DNA of 32,086 nt from a virus. Made by a program: the position numbers and the translations under genes. Below the pieces are notes generated by a model. The model saw only the letters and a program-made list of their open reading frames with translations, was not told the DNA's origin and made no database searches. Numbering within the stretch: the stretch's first letter is position 1; every line of letters begins with the position of its first letter. This document shows, piece by piece, positions 13,182 through 22,978 of this stretch. Location: positions 1 through 32,086 of IMG/VR virus record IMGVR_UViG_3300032323_001996. One strand, written 5' to 3'.

Positions 13182-15113
13182 TTAACTACATGATGTTCCT
13201 TGTGTAACAGGATAACCTCTATGACTACCCGCTCTACCACATCCTAAGTTTATAACAGTATATGGTGAAACATATTGTGTTTGACTAACTCCTGCACAAT
13301 CTAACCATGTAACAGTTCCTCCAACCGGTATAGATATAGTAGTATAGTTATAACAACTAAAAGATGGAATTATTCCTCCAACACTACCTGATAAACCTGT
13401 TCCAGCAATTCTAACCAATGGTGTAGATGCAAATGTGGTTTTCACATTAAACTCACCTTGTGAATAAAAGTTTGTAGTATCTATATAATATTGTTTTCCA
13501 AATTCTCTATTTGCTGCTTTACTGAATTGTTGAGAAATATAATCCTGGTCTAAAGTATCTCCAAAGTTTAATTTATTTACTGCTAAGTTATTTGCAGGTA
13601 TTACTTCTATTTTATCATCTAAATTAATATATTGATTAAAATCTTTTACTTGACCTCTTTTATACCATTCATTAAATGTTTCAATTATAAATTCACTAGA
13701 TTTAGTATTACTAGGATAAATAACTAAATTAAATTTCTTTTGCAATCCTAATATAAAATCAATTTGCTTGATACCAGATGTACCATACGGCATATTAGAA
13801 GGTATATCCAACACTCTACCATCAGCAGCCTGTTTAACTTCTTTAATTTCTATAAAAGATTTAGTTGTACCCTGTGGGTCTAATGTTACAAGTGGTAAAC
13901 TACCTGTTGCAAAATTAGGAGATTGTCTTATTTGAAAATAATAATTACCTGCAGGTATTGTATTGAATTTAAACTGACTTGCTAACTCATATGTTGTATT
14001 GATACCACCCGTTCTACTTTGTTGTAATTGGTCAAAGAAATTAATATATGATGATACGGCTTGTGTAGAATAAGGTGTTGAACTACCTGTTTCTAACATA
14101 CGGATTTGCCATGTTCCGTTTGCAGAAAGTGTACCTGGCATATTATTTACCGAGCAACTTACATTGATATTTATATTTAATGCACCTTTTAAGTTAGTCG
14201 TTTTCTCAACTCTATATGCACCATTGTTGTAAAAATCTTGAGGGTCAGATAATTCGTTATACCAAGGAAGTGTTACCCAACTACCAGAAGCTAATGTTAT
14301 GTCTGTCATACCAGTACCTGATATTGCACCTACTTTTATTTTACCATAAGTTTCTAAATCAACTCCTGCATATTCAGGATATTTTAATGAATTATTACAA
14401 ATCATATAAACATCATCTAAAAATGCTTGATTCATAAATGAAGAAGTGTAAGTATATCCTGCTTCAGAAAAGATTGCATCTAATACAGGTTTAACTCTAA
14501 TTGCAGGTTTAAAATTTTGAACTGTCAGTGCACCATCTTGGTCATCTATTCCAAATAAATTCAATGCACCTTGTGTAAATTCATATCCACTACCATAATC
14601 TGCAAGTGGATAAACTATATCACCATTAAATAAATTACCACTCCAACTTGATGTTATATTATCATAAGATGATGTATGATTATATATTGAAAGTGAAGTT
14701 AAATCTGTTAAATATAATCTATTTGTATCTCTTGCAAATGATGATAGAGTACCATATAAAGTAATCTCATAAGACTCAATATATTTATTTGCAATTACAT
14801 TTACTTTATTCAATTGTATATAACCATCAATAAGGTATACAGAATCAAAATCAATGTATGCAGGAACCTTTATATTGGTTGCAAATAGAAATGGGTTATC
14901 AATACTAATGTCATATACATGTTCAAAGAATGCATTATTTACTTTCGTTCCAGGTAGGGATATCTGACGAGTAAATGTAGCAGGTAAAACTGCTATATCA
15001 AAGAGACCTGTTACATTATTAGATATTTTTATATCTTCGTCATCAAATATGTCTAATTGTGTTCCGTTTGCAATTAGTCTAAATGTGAAGGATTGTTGTG
15101 ATATTATTCCCAT
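13182..15113 (-). CDS. Large tail/baseplate protein
   Basis: A 643-aa protein of the type common in Bacteroidetes siphophages. The N-terminal region (LFDIAVLPATFTRQISLPGT and KVNNAFFEHVYDISIDNP) looks like a hub or distal-tail domain. A long beta-rich middle part follows (GINTTYELASQFKFNTIPAG). A Cys-rich C-terminal module carries VTWLDCAGVSQTQYVSPYTV and ends in TSCS. It overlaps the upstream 388-aa tail gene by 1 nt. An exact name (Dit, Tal or hub) cannot be given from sequence alone. Confidence 0.75.
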   Translation of the reverse strand: MGIISQQSFTFRLIANGTQLDIFDDEDIKISNNVTGLFDIAVLPATFTRQISLPGTKVNNAFFEHVYDISIDNPFLFATNIKVPAYIDFDSVYLIDGYIQLNKVNVIANKYIESYEITLYGTLSSFARDTNRLYLTDLTSLSIYNHTSSYDNITSSWSGNLFNGDIVYPLADYGSGYEFTQGALNLFGIDDQDGALTVQNFKPAIRVKPVLDAIFSEAGYTYTSSFMNQAFLDDVYMICNNSLKYPEYAGVDLETYGKIKVGAISGTGMTDITLASGSWVTLPWYNELSDPQDFYNNGAYRVEKTTNLKGALNININVSCSVNNMPGTLSANGTWQIRMLETGSSTPYSTQAVSSYINFFDQLQQSRTGGINTTYELASQFKFNTIPAGNYYFQIRQSPNFATGSLPLVTLDPQGTTKSFIEIKEVKQAADGRVLDIPSNMPYGTSGIKQIDFILGLQKKFNLVIYPSNTKSSEFIIETFNEWYKRGQVKDFNQYINLDDKIEVIPANNLAVNKLNFGDTLDQDYISQQFSKAANREFGKQYYIDTTNFYSQGEFNVKTTFASTPLVRIAGTGLSGSVGGIIPSFSCYNYTTISIPVGGTVTWLDCAGVSQTQYVSPYTVINLGCGRAGSHRGYPVTQGTSCS

Positions 15114-16279
15114 TATAAAATTAACTTGTAAGGTTGTCCGTATTGGAATTCAAATTGATATTGAATTAACTTATCGACTACCCCTGTTTTAAATACTATG
15201 TTTTGAGATACAATAGTCATAGGTCTTAATGCACCTGTTGATTCATTGTAAATCCAATAGATTTCATCACTTACCAATAATTGTTTTAGAATATCGTTAT
15301 AAGATTCAGGTAACCAAAATGTGTTAACGGATAAGCCTTGTTTACTATCTACAATGTATGCACTATTTGCAGTATCATAACTTTGATAAGATAGTGTAGA
15401 ACTTTCCCATGTACCTAATTGTGGTTGATAAGTTTTTCTTTCAGTTGAGAATGATTGTCTACTTACCATATAGAAGTTTAACCAATCAAATTGTCCAAAA
15501 CGATTTTTCCATTTCATTCTAACATTTGGATATTTTTGTTCACAATCAATGTTATATCTGATTGGTAATCCTAATGCAGCTGCACCATTAAAAGGTTGAA
15601 CTGTAAAGTAAGTTAATCCTGTTGTTGATAATGGAAAACCACTTTGTGAAGGTGCAATTGGATATTGTTGTATTTGTCCAGAAGAACTAACATTTGCAGT
15701 TAATGTATAATCTGCAGTACCTGTATTACCTGTATAAACTATTTTTGTAGGTGTAGTTGCACCAATGTTTCCACCATATACTCCACTCACACCTCTATTA
15801 TCTAAGAATGCAGATTGTGTTGCAGGCCCATCGGTTAACAATGGCCAGTAAGGAGTAGTGGTCTGCATTTGCTGACCAATCGTTTCAGGAAATATTCCAT
15901 ATCCATCTACTGCTTTATATGTTTGAGATTTTAAATGTGACCCGGTTACATATGTTGTTCCAGTATAATATTGCCAATAAAAATCTACTGCATAATAAAC
16001 TACATTTGAAGTATTTTGTTGTGCGTAATCTGTAAGAGTTGAATTGATTATTCTATTCAAATCAAATAAACCGACACCTACTGTATTTGGGAATTTAGTA
16101 ATTGTATAATCTGCAACTGAAGAAGATGCATTTGGCCCACCTTGCCAATAATATAAATCACCTACATATTGAAATGAAGATGATGTTAATGTAGCAGTAT
16201 CGCTCTCATTAAGAGAAAATATAATTGGTGATTGTGCAAATGAACAACTCGCTGGAGTTTGTAATAATGATAAAGCCAT
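15113..16279 (-). CDS. Tail protein (unknown, conserved in Bacteroidetes phages)
   Basis: A 388-aa beta-rich protein with no signal peptide. Notable parts are VGVGLFDLNRIINSTLTDYA (about 68-87), KYPNVRMKWKNRFGQFDWLN (about 255-275) and the C-terminal LIQYQFEFQYGQPYKLIL. It lies between the gp10-like gene and the large baseplate protein and probably belongs to the tail tip. A late-type motif precedes it at 16290-16308. It could be the distal tail protein; the sequence does not settle this. Confidence 0.7.
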   Translation of the reverse strand: MALSLLQTPASCSFAQSPIIFSLNESDTATLTSSSFQYVGDLYYWQGGPNASSSVADYTITKFPNTVGVGLFDLNRIINSTLTDYAQQNTSNVVYYAVDFYWQYYTGTTYVTGSHLKSQTYKAVDGYGIFPETIGQQMQTTTPYWPLLTDGPATQSAFLDNRGVSGVYGGNIGATTPTKIVYTGNTGTADYTLTANVSSSGQIQQYPIAPSQSGFPLSTTGLTYFTVQPFNGAAALGLPIRYNIDCEQKYPNVRMKWKNRFGQFDWLNFYMVSRQSFSTERKTYQPQLGTWESSTLSYQSYDTANSAYIVDSKQGLSVNTFWLPESYNDILKQLLVSDEIYWIYNESTGALRPMTIVSQNIVFKTGVVDKLIQYQFEFQYGQPYKLIL

Positions 16280-16289
16280 TATGTATATC

Positions 16290-16308
16290 GTTTAATATAA
16301 TAACCACC
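16290..16308 (-). promoter_or_regulatory. Late-type motif before the tail tip operon
   Basis: The minus strand reads GGTGGTTATTATATTAAAC, 11 nt before the ATG at 16279. The block GTTATTATATTAAAC is shared with 29787-29806. Confidence 0.45.
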
Positions 16309-16330
16309 TTTTCAATAAAAGTATGTGATA

Positions 16331-16714
16331 CTAGTACTCTGCTTCCATTTTGTCTAACTCTGCTGCAATATTTCCGATTACAAGTTTGTCAACCATATCC
16401 TCATAATACTGATTTAACATTGCTTCAACAGTTGGGTCATTTAATGCATTATCTGCAAATGGTCTTGCTGCCATTTTGTATGTACCATCATTTACATATT
16501 GTCCATACTCAGCTCCTTGTGGTGCATAATCTAATTCTATTTCAAAAGAATAATCATCCTTTGTTTTTATCTCCTTTACCATACTGGTAGGAGTGTTTGC
16601 AGCTTTAACTCTTTTAAGTAAGTTACCTGTATCGATTGCTCGAGTAGGTTGTCTTTGTAAATTTAGTTGTGCTAAAGAACTAATCTGTTTTGCTATGTCT
16701 TGTAATGATGGCAT
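16331..16714 (-). CDS. HK97 gp10-like head-tail joining protein
   Basis: A 127-aa protein with YGQYVNDGTYKMAARPFADN at about residues 85-104. This is the signature of HK97 gp10-like neck proteins, where an Arg-Pro-Phe motif precedes a C-terminal helix. The helical N-terminus (SLQDIAKQISSLAQLNLQRQ) fits too. It probably bridges connector and tail. In many phages this gene follows the connector directly; here two host-contact genes are inserted between. Confidence 0.75.
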   Translation of the reverse strand: MPSLQDIAKQISSLAQLNLQRQPTRAIDTGNLLKRVKAANTPTSMVKEIKTKDDYSFEIELDYAPQGAEYGQYVNDGTYKMAARPFADNALNDPTVEAMLNQYYEDMVDKLVIGNIAAELDKMEAEY

Positions 16715-16724
16715 ATTATTTTAT

Positions 16725-18296
16725 TTATGGACAACCACAACTTCCTGTACTGAATACTGTATTCAAACAATCACTACCTGATACAAAAGTTTGAGTTCCA
16801 CCTCCACCAACAAATGCTGGTGTGCTCATATCTCTACAAAAAGACCCACTTCTAGTAACACCAACACCAACTGGTGTATTTTTTATCAATTCTAGTGTAG
16901 TTCTATTACCATTACATTCATAATAGGTGTATGTTGAAAATGCACTTGGTAAAGATGTACTTGGCCACTCCGTAACAAATGTAATTGTTTGACACTTTGT
17001 ATCATTAATTAATGATATAAAATTTCCACTTAATACTTGAGGATATATCTGATTATTATTAAATAAACTACCAGTTGATATACAAATAATTTTTACTCTA
17101 TTTTCTGTTGTTGTGTAAACGGAATTAGTAGTTTCATTTTTTGCAACATAAACAAATGTATTTACATTACCACCACTTCCAGAAGGTGTATATATTGTTA
17201 CAATTGATGAAGTACATGTTGCAGGAAATGCTTCCGGAGAACAAGGAACTGGAACTAAACTTGCAGATACACATTCAGGTCCTGATGTAACAATTCCAGA
17301 ATTAACAGTTAATAAAGAATTTACAGGGTCTCTATAAGAATATGAATAATAAGAATTAGATACTGCACAAAGTGTTTTATCAAAATATGAAATAATTGTT
17401 CCTGAAACAAATTCTGTTCCACCACAAGGCATATATAGATAACTTGCAGTTACTTCTGGATAAAATCCACCAAAATCAGGGTCTCCAAATTCTATTTGTC
17501 TACATCCACAACTTCCTGTTTCATTAAAATAATTTGTGCAATAATCGTATATAGGATATTTAATTATAACGCTACCACTTCCACCTCTTCTACCTATTCT
17601 ACCACCATTACCTCCACCGCCACCCATTCCATAGTATGGTGCACCTTCTACCGAATCACCACTTTGAGAGCCACCTTGACCATAATTAGTTCCATTGCAA
17701 CTCAATCCAGAAGGTGCACCACTGAATATATCTTCAGCACCACCTCCACCACATCCATAACCCCATGAATCTTCAGCTATGGATATTATAATACCTGGAG
17801 AACCATCACCTGCTGAATTTGTTCCACCATCACCACCATTACCACCATTAGGTGAACCACCAGTTCCACCTGTTGATGCATCTAAACCTATACCACCACC
17901 CCCACCAGTTGCAGTCATTGATAAATTACTTCCAATAAACGAAGATGGACTACCATTTAATCCATTAGTATTTGTGGTAGTTTGGTCTGCACCACCTTTA
18001 CCAACGACAACATTATATGTTCCTTGAAATAATCTTCCTGTTGTGGTATAATTAACACCACCACCTCCACCACCGCCAGCACCTCTTGTAGTATTTCTAT
18101 TACCACCACCGCCACCTCCACCAACTACATAAATTTCTACATTATCAATAGTTCCTTTTTGTACTTGTAAAGTAGCAGAGCCTGTAAATAAATGATATTT
18201 GTATTCTTGTGAGCCAGATATAAAGTATCCTTCATATCCACCAGATGCAAATAAACACTTTTGTAAAGCTCCTTCAAATGTTAATGGTATATACAT
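16725..18296 (-). CDS. Glycine-rich tail adhesin candidate
   Basis: A 523-aa protein. A short N-terminal domain is followed by a Gly-rich region (about residues 55-245) with many runs such as VVGGGGGGGNRN, GAGGGGGGGVNY and GMGGGGGNGGRIGRRGGSGS. These runs can pack as polyglycine II helices, as in the S16-type gp38 adhesin and related Gly-rich domains. The C-terminal half is Ser/Thr/Cys-rich, with TGSCGC twice, the second at the very C-terminus. It lies between a fibre gene and neck/tail genes. A receptor-binding role is inferred from composition. Confidence 0.7.
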   Translation of the reverse strand: MYIPLTFEGALQKCLFASGGYEGYFISGSQEYKYHLFTGSATLQVQKGTIDNVEIYVVGGGGGGGNRNTTRGAGGGGGGGVNYTTTGRLFQGTYNVVVGKGGADQTTTNTNGLNGSPSSFIGSNLSMTATGGGGGIGLDASTGGTGGSPNGGNGGDGGTNSAGDGSPGIIISIAEDSWGYGCGGGGAEDIFSGAPSGLSCNGTNYGQGGSQSGDSVEGAPYYGMGGGGGNGGRIGRRGGSGSVIIKYPIYDYCTNYFNETGSCGCRQIEFGDPDFGGFYPEVTASYLYMPCGGTEFVSGTIISYFDKTLCAVSNSYYSYSYRDPVNSLLTVNSGIVTSGPECVSASLVPVPCSPEAFPATCTSSIVTIYTPSGSGGNVNTFVYVAKNETTNSVYTTTENRVKIICISTGSLFNNNQIYPQVLSGNFISLINDTKCQTITFVTEWPSTSLPSAFSTYTYYECNGNRTTLELIKNTPVGVGVTRSGSFCRDMSTPAFVGGGGTQTFVSGSDCLNTVFSTGSCGCP

Positions 18297-18297
18297 A

Positions 18298-19896
18298 TTA
18301 TGCGAAATAATTAGCTGCTACTGCAAATATTGAGGCAGTATCAAATGATAAGAATGTTATTATATCAGTTGATGTAGCTACCGAAGTAGGTATATAACTA
18401 AATCCTGTTGGGAATTTAACAGATACACTACTACTTACAACTGATGCGGTCGTTTGGTTTAATATTCTTAAAGATAAAGTTTCTCCTGGTAATATATTTG
18501 TTGCTTCTAATCTAGTTACACCCGCGGGTAAAGTTAATGTAAAGAAATTACCTAAACTACAATCCATAGATGCAGTTTGTGATGTAATTGTTATTGGAAA
18601 TACCTGTCCTCTTACACTTCCAGAATAAACCATAGAAGAACTTACTAATAAAGTTCCATTTATAGTTTGATTACCATTGAATGTGTTACTTCCAGTAGTA
18701 GGTGTAAATGTAAATCTATTTGCAATTGATGCAGATAATTGATTTATATCAGAAGTATTAGATGCAGTATATGCATTCAAATTACTAATGCTAACATTTA
18801 AACTTGCAGTAGTTGTTTCTAAATTATTTAATCTATTATTAGTTGAACTTGTATATGCATTAAATGATGAAGTAAATACTTTTTGGTCTATCTGATTTTG
18901 TAAGAAAGATGCAGTTTGTGTTAATTCGGTAGTTGTTACAAAACCGGTTTGAACAGATGAACTCCATGCTTCCAATTCATCCAATCTAAAATCAACAGAT
19001 GTAGAAAAAGGCCCTTCTAAAAAGTCTAATCTAGAATCAACTGATTGAGAAAATAAAGTTACATTTCCAATTCCACTAATTGTAGAAGATGAAATATTAC
19101 CTAATACATTTAAGTTACCTGTAATACCCATAGAACCGGTCAAAGAACTGCTTCCTGACATTATCACATCACCGATAAGGGTTTGTATATCTGCAGTGGT
19201 ATCTCCCAAAATATTAGACCCAGATGAGAATATAACCGATGCTGATTCTATTGTTGTAATTATTTCATATGCGTTAATTGTTCCACTTACTACTAAGTCT
19301 CCTTGTATCCATGCATTACTTGCAGTTACATCTCCTGTAATATCAATACTACCTGTAATTTCAACACCATCTTCAATCGTTAAGTGGCCACCAACGAATA
19401 AATCATCAGAAACACTTAAATCACCAGTTATTTCAACTGCTCTTTCTATACTACCTGTAAATGTATAAGTTACATTATTTGCTGTATAATATTGGTCAAT
19501 TGTATATGTTACATCAACATTAGGAGTTCCTGTTATACCAATTACTCTACCATTTTGTAATTGACCACCATTAACTAACCATCCAATTCCTATTTCAGTA
19601 ATAGATGCTTCATTACCAGATGTAGTATATGAGCCTGTTATTCTTATTAAGTTATTAATTGAACTTTGATTTACAAATCCTTGAGTTGACCCACTAAAAA
19701 AAGTATTAATATCAACTGCTCCTGAAACTAATAATCCTGCTGATTTTATTTCACCTCTTGTATTAAGAGATACTCCTAAATCATTACCAAAACCATCTTG
19801 CAAAACTGTGTATGCAGTAGATGCAGTATTATCATTACCTAAGTGTATTAAACTTTGAAATGATGATGAAATATATAAGTTACTTAAACTTCCCAT
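18298..19896 (-). CDS. Tail fibre-like protein with repeat stalk
   Basis: A 532-aa protein. Beta-helix-like repeats (VEITGDLSVSDDLFVGGHLT, GSIDITGDVTASNAWIQGDL) are followed by a coiled stalk containing FNAYTSSTNNRLNNLETT. A TGSNTFNGNQTINGT unit comes next, then a C-terminal domain beginning ITSQTASMDCSLGNFFTLTL. The stalk peptide and the C-terminal domain recur in the 1072-aa protein at 26266-29484. It is probably a trimeric fibre. Its attachment site cannot be told, but it is encoded next to the Gly-rich adhesin. Confidence 0.78.
   Translation of the reverse strand: MGSLSNLYISSSFQSLIHLGNDNTASTAYTVLQDGFGNDLGVSLNTRGEIKSAGLLVSGAVDINTFFSGSTQGFVNQSSINNLIRITGSYTTSGNEASITEIGIGWLVNGGQLQNGRVIGITGTPNVDVTYTIDQYYTANNVTYTFTGSIERAVEITGDLSVSDDLFVGGHLTIEDGVEITGSIDITGDVTASNAWIQGDLVVSGTINAYEIITTIESASVIFSSGSNILGDTTADIQTLIGDVIMSGSSSLTGSMGITGNLNVLGNISSSTISGIGNVTLFSQSVDSRLDFLEGPFSTSVDFRLDELEAWSSSVQTGFVTTTELTQTASFLQNQIDQKVFTSSFNAYTSSTNNRLNNLETTTASLNVSISNLNAYTASNTSDINQLSASIANRFTFTPTTGSNTFNGNQTINGTLLVSSSMVYSGSVRGQVFPITITSQTASMDCSLGNFFTLTLPAGVTRLEATNILPGETLSLRILNQTTASVVSSSVSVKFPTGFSYIPTSVATSTDIITFLSFDTASIFAVAANYFA
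18815..18872. repeat. 58-bp repeat shared by the two fibre genes, copy 1
   Basis: Matches 28493-28550 at 52 of 58 positions. All differences appear synonymous, and both copies encode the stalk segment FNAYTSSTNNRLNNLE. Confidence 0.85.
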
Positions 19897-19914
19897 TTTA
19901 TTTTTATTTATATT

Positions 19915-20781
19915 TTAATCGTATTGCCACTTTCTAAATGCTACATCCGTTCCTAATCCCCACTTTTGTGGTGTTGTATTCCATATTTGTGGATTTGCCC
20001 ACAACAAACAATAATCACATGTCACAAAATTATCATATGGTAATTCCAATACTGGTAAATTAACATAATCAAAATCATCCTCTCCACTAAATGTACCTAC
20101 AATTGTATAACAATGATAATCGTAGTAAGTAGTTGTATCTCCTGATGAATTAGGGAATGGCCTACTCATAAACACTTGTCCTATACTTCCAGTTTCATCT
20201 AATACCGCTTTATACCTATCACCACCTACACAATCTTCAATTATATAACCACTCCCCGACGGATTAATTAAAAAAAAAAGACAACGATTTTTATCATTGT
20301 GGGTAGTTAACTCAAAGGTTGCAACCCATCCGGCCAATCCATTATTAAATTGGTCAGAGAAAGCAGTACAACTTATGTCCCCATTTATCTCAAACCCTGC
20401 AACTCCTCTTTGCGTATATGAAGTTAAATCGTTTAAGATACCTAATGTGTTTGCGTGAATATCAACTGTATCATCTGTTCTATAAAATGGTATAGTTTGC
20501 TTATTCGTTCTTTCGTTACTTTCGTTATTCTTATTCTTAATCTTATCAGCAACCGTCAACTGAATTGTATAGTTGGTTACATTAGTACCAAAATTACTTT
20601 CAGTTATTAGGATATTTCCTAATGGATATGATGGAAACTCATCGGTATCTATTTTTGTAATGTCACCTTGTGTCACTGCATTAATAGAAGGATGGTTTTG
20701 CATTATTGTTTTAAAATAATTCAAAGCATTGTAATAGAGAGTATAATTTACACCTGTATTATGAACGATTTGTTGAGCCAT
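19915..20781 (-). CDS. Neck / tail completion protein
   Basis: A 288-aa protein. The N-terminal 90 residues (YNALNYFKTIMQNHPSINAV, TQGDITKIDTDEFPSYPLGN) match a tail-completion style common in Bacteroidetes phages, placed after the connector gene. A Cys-containing insert or extension (about 140-260, EDCVGGDRYKAVLDETG and FVTCDYCLLWANPQ) follows. A run of ten T on the coding strand (20279-20270) encodes part of CLFFLINP; the gene stays in frame through it. The function is inferred from position and N-terminal resemblance. Confidence 0.65.
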   Translation of the reverse strand: MAQQIVHNTGVNYTLYYNALNYFKTIMQNHPSINAVTQGDITKIDTDEFPSYPLGNILITESNFGTNVTNYTIQLTVADKIKNKNNESNERTNKQTIPFYRTDDTVDIHANTLGILNDLTSYTQRGVAGFEINGDISCTAFSDQFNNGLAGWVATFELTTHNDKNRCLFFLINPSGSGYIIEDCVGGDRYKAVLDETGSIGQVFMSRPFPNSSGDTTTYYDYHCYTIVGTFSGEDDFDYVNLPVLELPYDNFVTCDYCLLWANPQIWNTTPQKWGLGTDVAFRKWQYD

Positions 20782-20786
20782 AGTTA

Positions 20787-21305
20787 TTATAATTGTATTC
20801 CGCCGAAGTATTGATTACTTTGGTCAGGATATATTTGAGTTTGATTTCCAACAGTTTCTAAGTATTGAGGTATGTTATTAGAATATGCAATTAAGTAATT
20901 CTGTAATCTCAATGCGTAGTAATCTGCATTGTTCAATGCTTTATTTAAAAGATAATCAATTTCAGATTTAGCAGGTGCTATACCTTGTTCGCTTTGTTGT
21001 TTAACTGCTCCATTTGATTTAAATTGAACAGAACTAAAAGGAATGTATTCAACACATGCATACCACAATAAAGTATATTTGATATGGTCATCCATTAAGT
21101 CTTGATAATAAGAACTTAAAGTACTAAATGTGTTTGCAGTGATTTGTGCTTGTAGATATTCAAATAGGACAGTTCCTAATAAATTCTTTAAGTACTTATC
21201 TTGTGCAGTTCTACAAAACGGCAATAAAGCATCTGCATCAATTGCACCTTGCAATGGAGAGTTCTTTATGATATCGTTTCTATTTATGAATAATGCGTAT
21301 GACAT
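20787..21305 (-). CDS. Head-tail connector (adaptor, DUF6712-like)
   Basis: A 172-aa helical protein directly after the portal gene. FINRNDIIKNSPLQGAIDAD and ALLPFCRTAQDKYLKNLLGT at the start match the DUF6712/gp6-like connectors that form a ring under the portal. The C-terminus is Gln- and Tyr-rich (NQTQIYPDQSNQYFGGIQL). The start lies 2 nt after the portal stop. Confidence 0.78.
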   Translation of the reverse strand: MSYALFINRNDIIKNSPLQGAIDADALLPFCRTAQDKYLKNLLGTVLFEYLQAQITANTFSTLSSYYQDLMDDHIKYTLLWYACVEYIPFSSVQFKSNGAVKQQSEQGIAPAKSEIDYLLNKALNNADYYALRLQNYLIAYSNNIPQYLETVGNQTQIYPDQSNQYFGGIQL

Positions 21306-21307
21306 AG

Positions 21308-22603
21308 TTATTTTTTATATATTTCGTATTCTTTACTTAATGATGTTGGCATTGTAAATCTTTCTAATGATTCATCTTTACCTGGTATTGGTTCTAATGG
21401 AGTTTGGTCTGCATTATCTTCAGTAGTTGCTGGATTTTCCATACTATCATTTACTTCATCTTCAACCTGTCCAACTGTCTTACCAGTTTCTTCTGCAGTT
21501 TGAGAAAGAATTACTAATGGAGTTAATTGTTCAAAGTATAATTCAGTATCGTTATATCCACCATTACTTAATGCATAATCCAAAGAATTTAAGATAATGT
21601 TTTGGAAAGGTGCAATAGTCATCGTTTGTAAGATACTAAATGCAGTTTTCATTTCTTCTGATTGTGAACTAAAACCATTGTTCTTTGTTCTGATACCAAA
21701 CAATAAAGGAGATGTAACTCTATGTGCAACTAAGATTCTATCCTGTGTGTATTCTGCAACATAATCATACTTCTCATGTAAGTTTGTGATATCAATTACA
21801 TCGATTGTAGGTTTAGTTGCAGGGTCATCGTTGAATGATAACATAAATCTACCCGCGTTATCCGTACCTGTGAATTTAGCTTGAACTAAATCTTCGATAG
21901 TTTGTCTTTCTTCAGGTGCAGGAACTCCGTTGTTGAAGTTTAACATTACTGCTGGTAAGAAACCATTAACAATATTATTAAAGTGTAAATTTGATATCTC
22001 ACCTTCTGCCATTGCTAATTGTAAAGCAGAAACCCAATCTGGTAAAGAATAATAATACAAACCTGGACAATAATGTTTGATGTAAAGTATTTCCATCTTT
22101 TCATTACTGGTTTCAAATGCAGGTATTTTCTTTTTATCTCTTACCTTTCTTTGGTCATTCCAATCAGTACAATAATAATAGTTTTCTATCATTGGTGATG
22201 CACCTAACTTCTCTGCTCTTAATAATTGAACAGGTACATGGTACATCTTTTTTATCTTAGTATGTGTATCATCCCAATATACTTGAAATGCTGCATTACC
22301 AAATAATTTTAAATCAAATGATACTCTCTTTACTTCTTCTTGTGGAATTATTCTTTGTAAAGTTTCATTGAATATTTCGTTCTTTGAATATAAACCTTTA
22401 CCAAATATTAAATCAGCAATACCTTCGATAGATGCTGCATTAGTTGTACTAACATTGAAAGCAGTAGTAACTGCATCAAAGAAATCATCATTACCATACA
22501 CACCAAATGGTACGAATGGATAACGAGTTTTAGTATCCTCCTGTATAATTGGGAGAGAGTTATTATTTACATTAACGATTGAGAATTTTTGTTGTCCTTT
22601 CAT
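21308..22603 (-). CDS. Portal protein
   Basis: A 431-aa protein forming the ring through which DNA enters. Recognisable parts are KRVSFDLKLFGNAAFQVYWD (about 95-115), the wing/stem region FNNIVNGFLPAVMLNFNNG, and AHRVTSPLLFGIRTKNNGFS followed by SQSEEMKTAF near residues 290-320. The last of these is typical of HK97/SPP1-type portals from Bacteroidetes phages. The C-terminus is acidic. The gene is unusual in place: it follows the capsid and tail tube genes rather than the terminase. Confidence 0.92.
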   Translation of the reverse strand: MKGQQKFSIVNVNNNSLPIIQEDTKTRYPFVPFGVYGNDDFFDAVTTAFNVSTTNAASIEGIADLIFGKGLYSKNEIFNETLQRIIPQEEVKRVSFDLKLFGNAAFQVYWDDTHTKIKKMYHVPVQLLRAEKLGASPMIENYYYCTDWNDQRKVRDKKKIPAFETSNEKMEILYIKHYCPGLYYYSLPDWVSALQLAMAEGEISNLHFNNIVNGFLPAVMLNFNNGVPAPEERQTIEDLVQAKFTGTDNAGRFMLSFNDDPATKPTIDVIDITNLHEKYDYVAEYTQDRILVAHRVTSPLLFGIRTKNNGFSSQSEEMKTAFSILQTMTIAPFQNIILNSLDYALSNGGYNDTELYFEQLTPLVILSQTAEETGKTVGQVEDEVNDSMENPATTEDNADQTPLEPIPGKDESLERFTMPTSLSKEYEIYKK

Positions 22604-22604
22604 A

Positions 22605-22970
22605 TTAGTCCATTATGATATATTTGTTTTCACTATCGTGAGAAACATATTGTGTATTTTGAGTTTCGTAAACTGACTTATCTATTGATTGAGATGCGTA
22701 TACTTGCCAACTACCATTCCATATGTCAATAGATGCACTACCTGATTGATTGTATAGAGTTGCACGATATTCACTACCAACACTTGCACTTTGTATACTT
22801 GCAGTGAATGATAGAATACTTTCGTATGCGGAATAACTTACATTAGTCATTGATGCAGTAAATGTATTCAATCCCATCATATCTTGCAAACTCATTGTAA
22901 ACTGATTACTACCAGTTATCTGTGTTCTTATTGTGTATGAGTTAGATTGAGATATATAATATGCGAGCAT
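22605..22970 (-). CDS. Small virion-type protein (unknown)
   Basis: A 121-aa Ser/Thr/Tyr-rich beta protein (MLAYYISQSNSYTIRTQITG, SILSFTASIQSASVG) with the look of a structural domain. It lies between the tail tube terminator and the portal gene and begins a new transcription unit with a late-type motif at 22979-23000. It could be a decoration or head-completion protein; no family is recognised. Confidence 0.65.
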   Translation of the reverse strand: MLAYYISQSNSYTIRTQITGSNQFTMSLQDMMGLNTFTASMTNVSYSAYESILSFTASIQSASVGSEYRATLYNQSGSASIDIWNGSWQVYASQSIDKSVYETQNTQYVSHDSENKYIIMD

Positions 22971-22978
22971 TATCTTGT

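Noticed and set aside
16725-18296. Gly-rich repeats as a CRISPR array or tandem repeat locus
   Set aside because: The repeats are irregular Gly codon runs in one open frame, without constant repeat or spacer lengths. No CRISPR-like array is seen anywhere in the window.
20270-20279. T10 homopolymer in the neck protein gene as a frameshift site
   Set aside because: The 0 frame reads straight through (CLFFLINP) and continues as good protein. The shifted frame I followed stops almost at once, so there is no sign of a second product.
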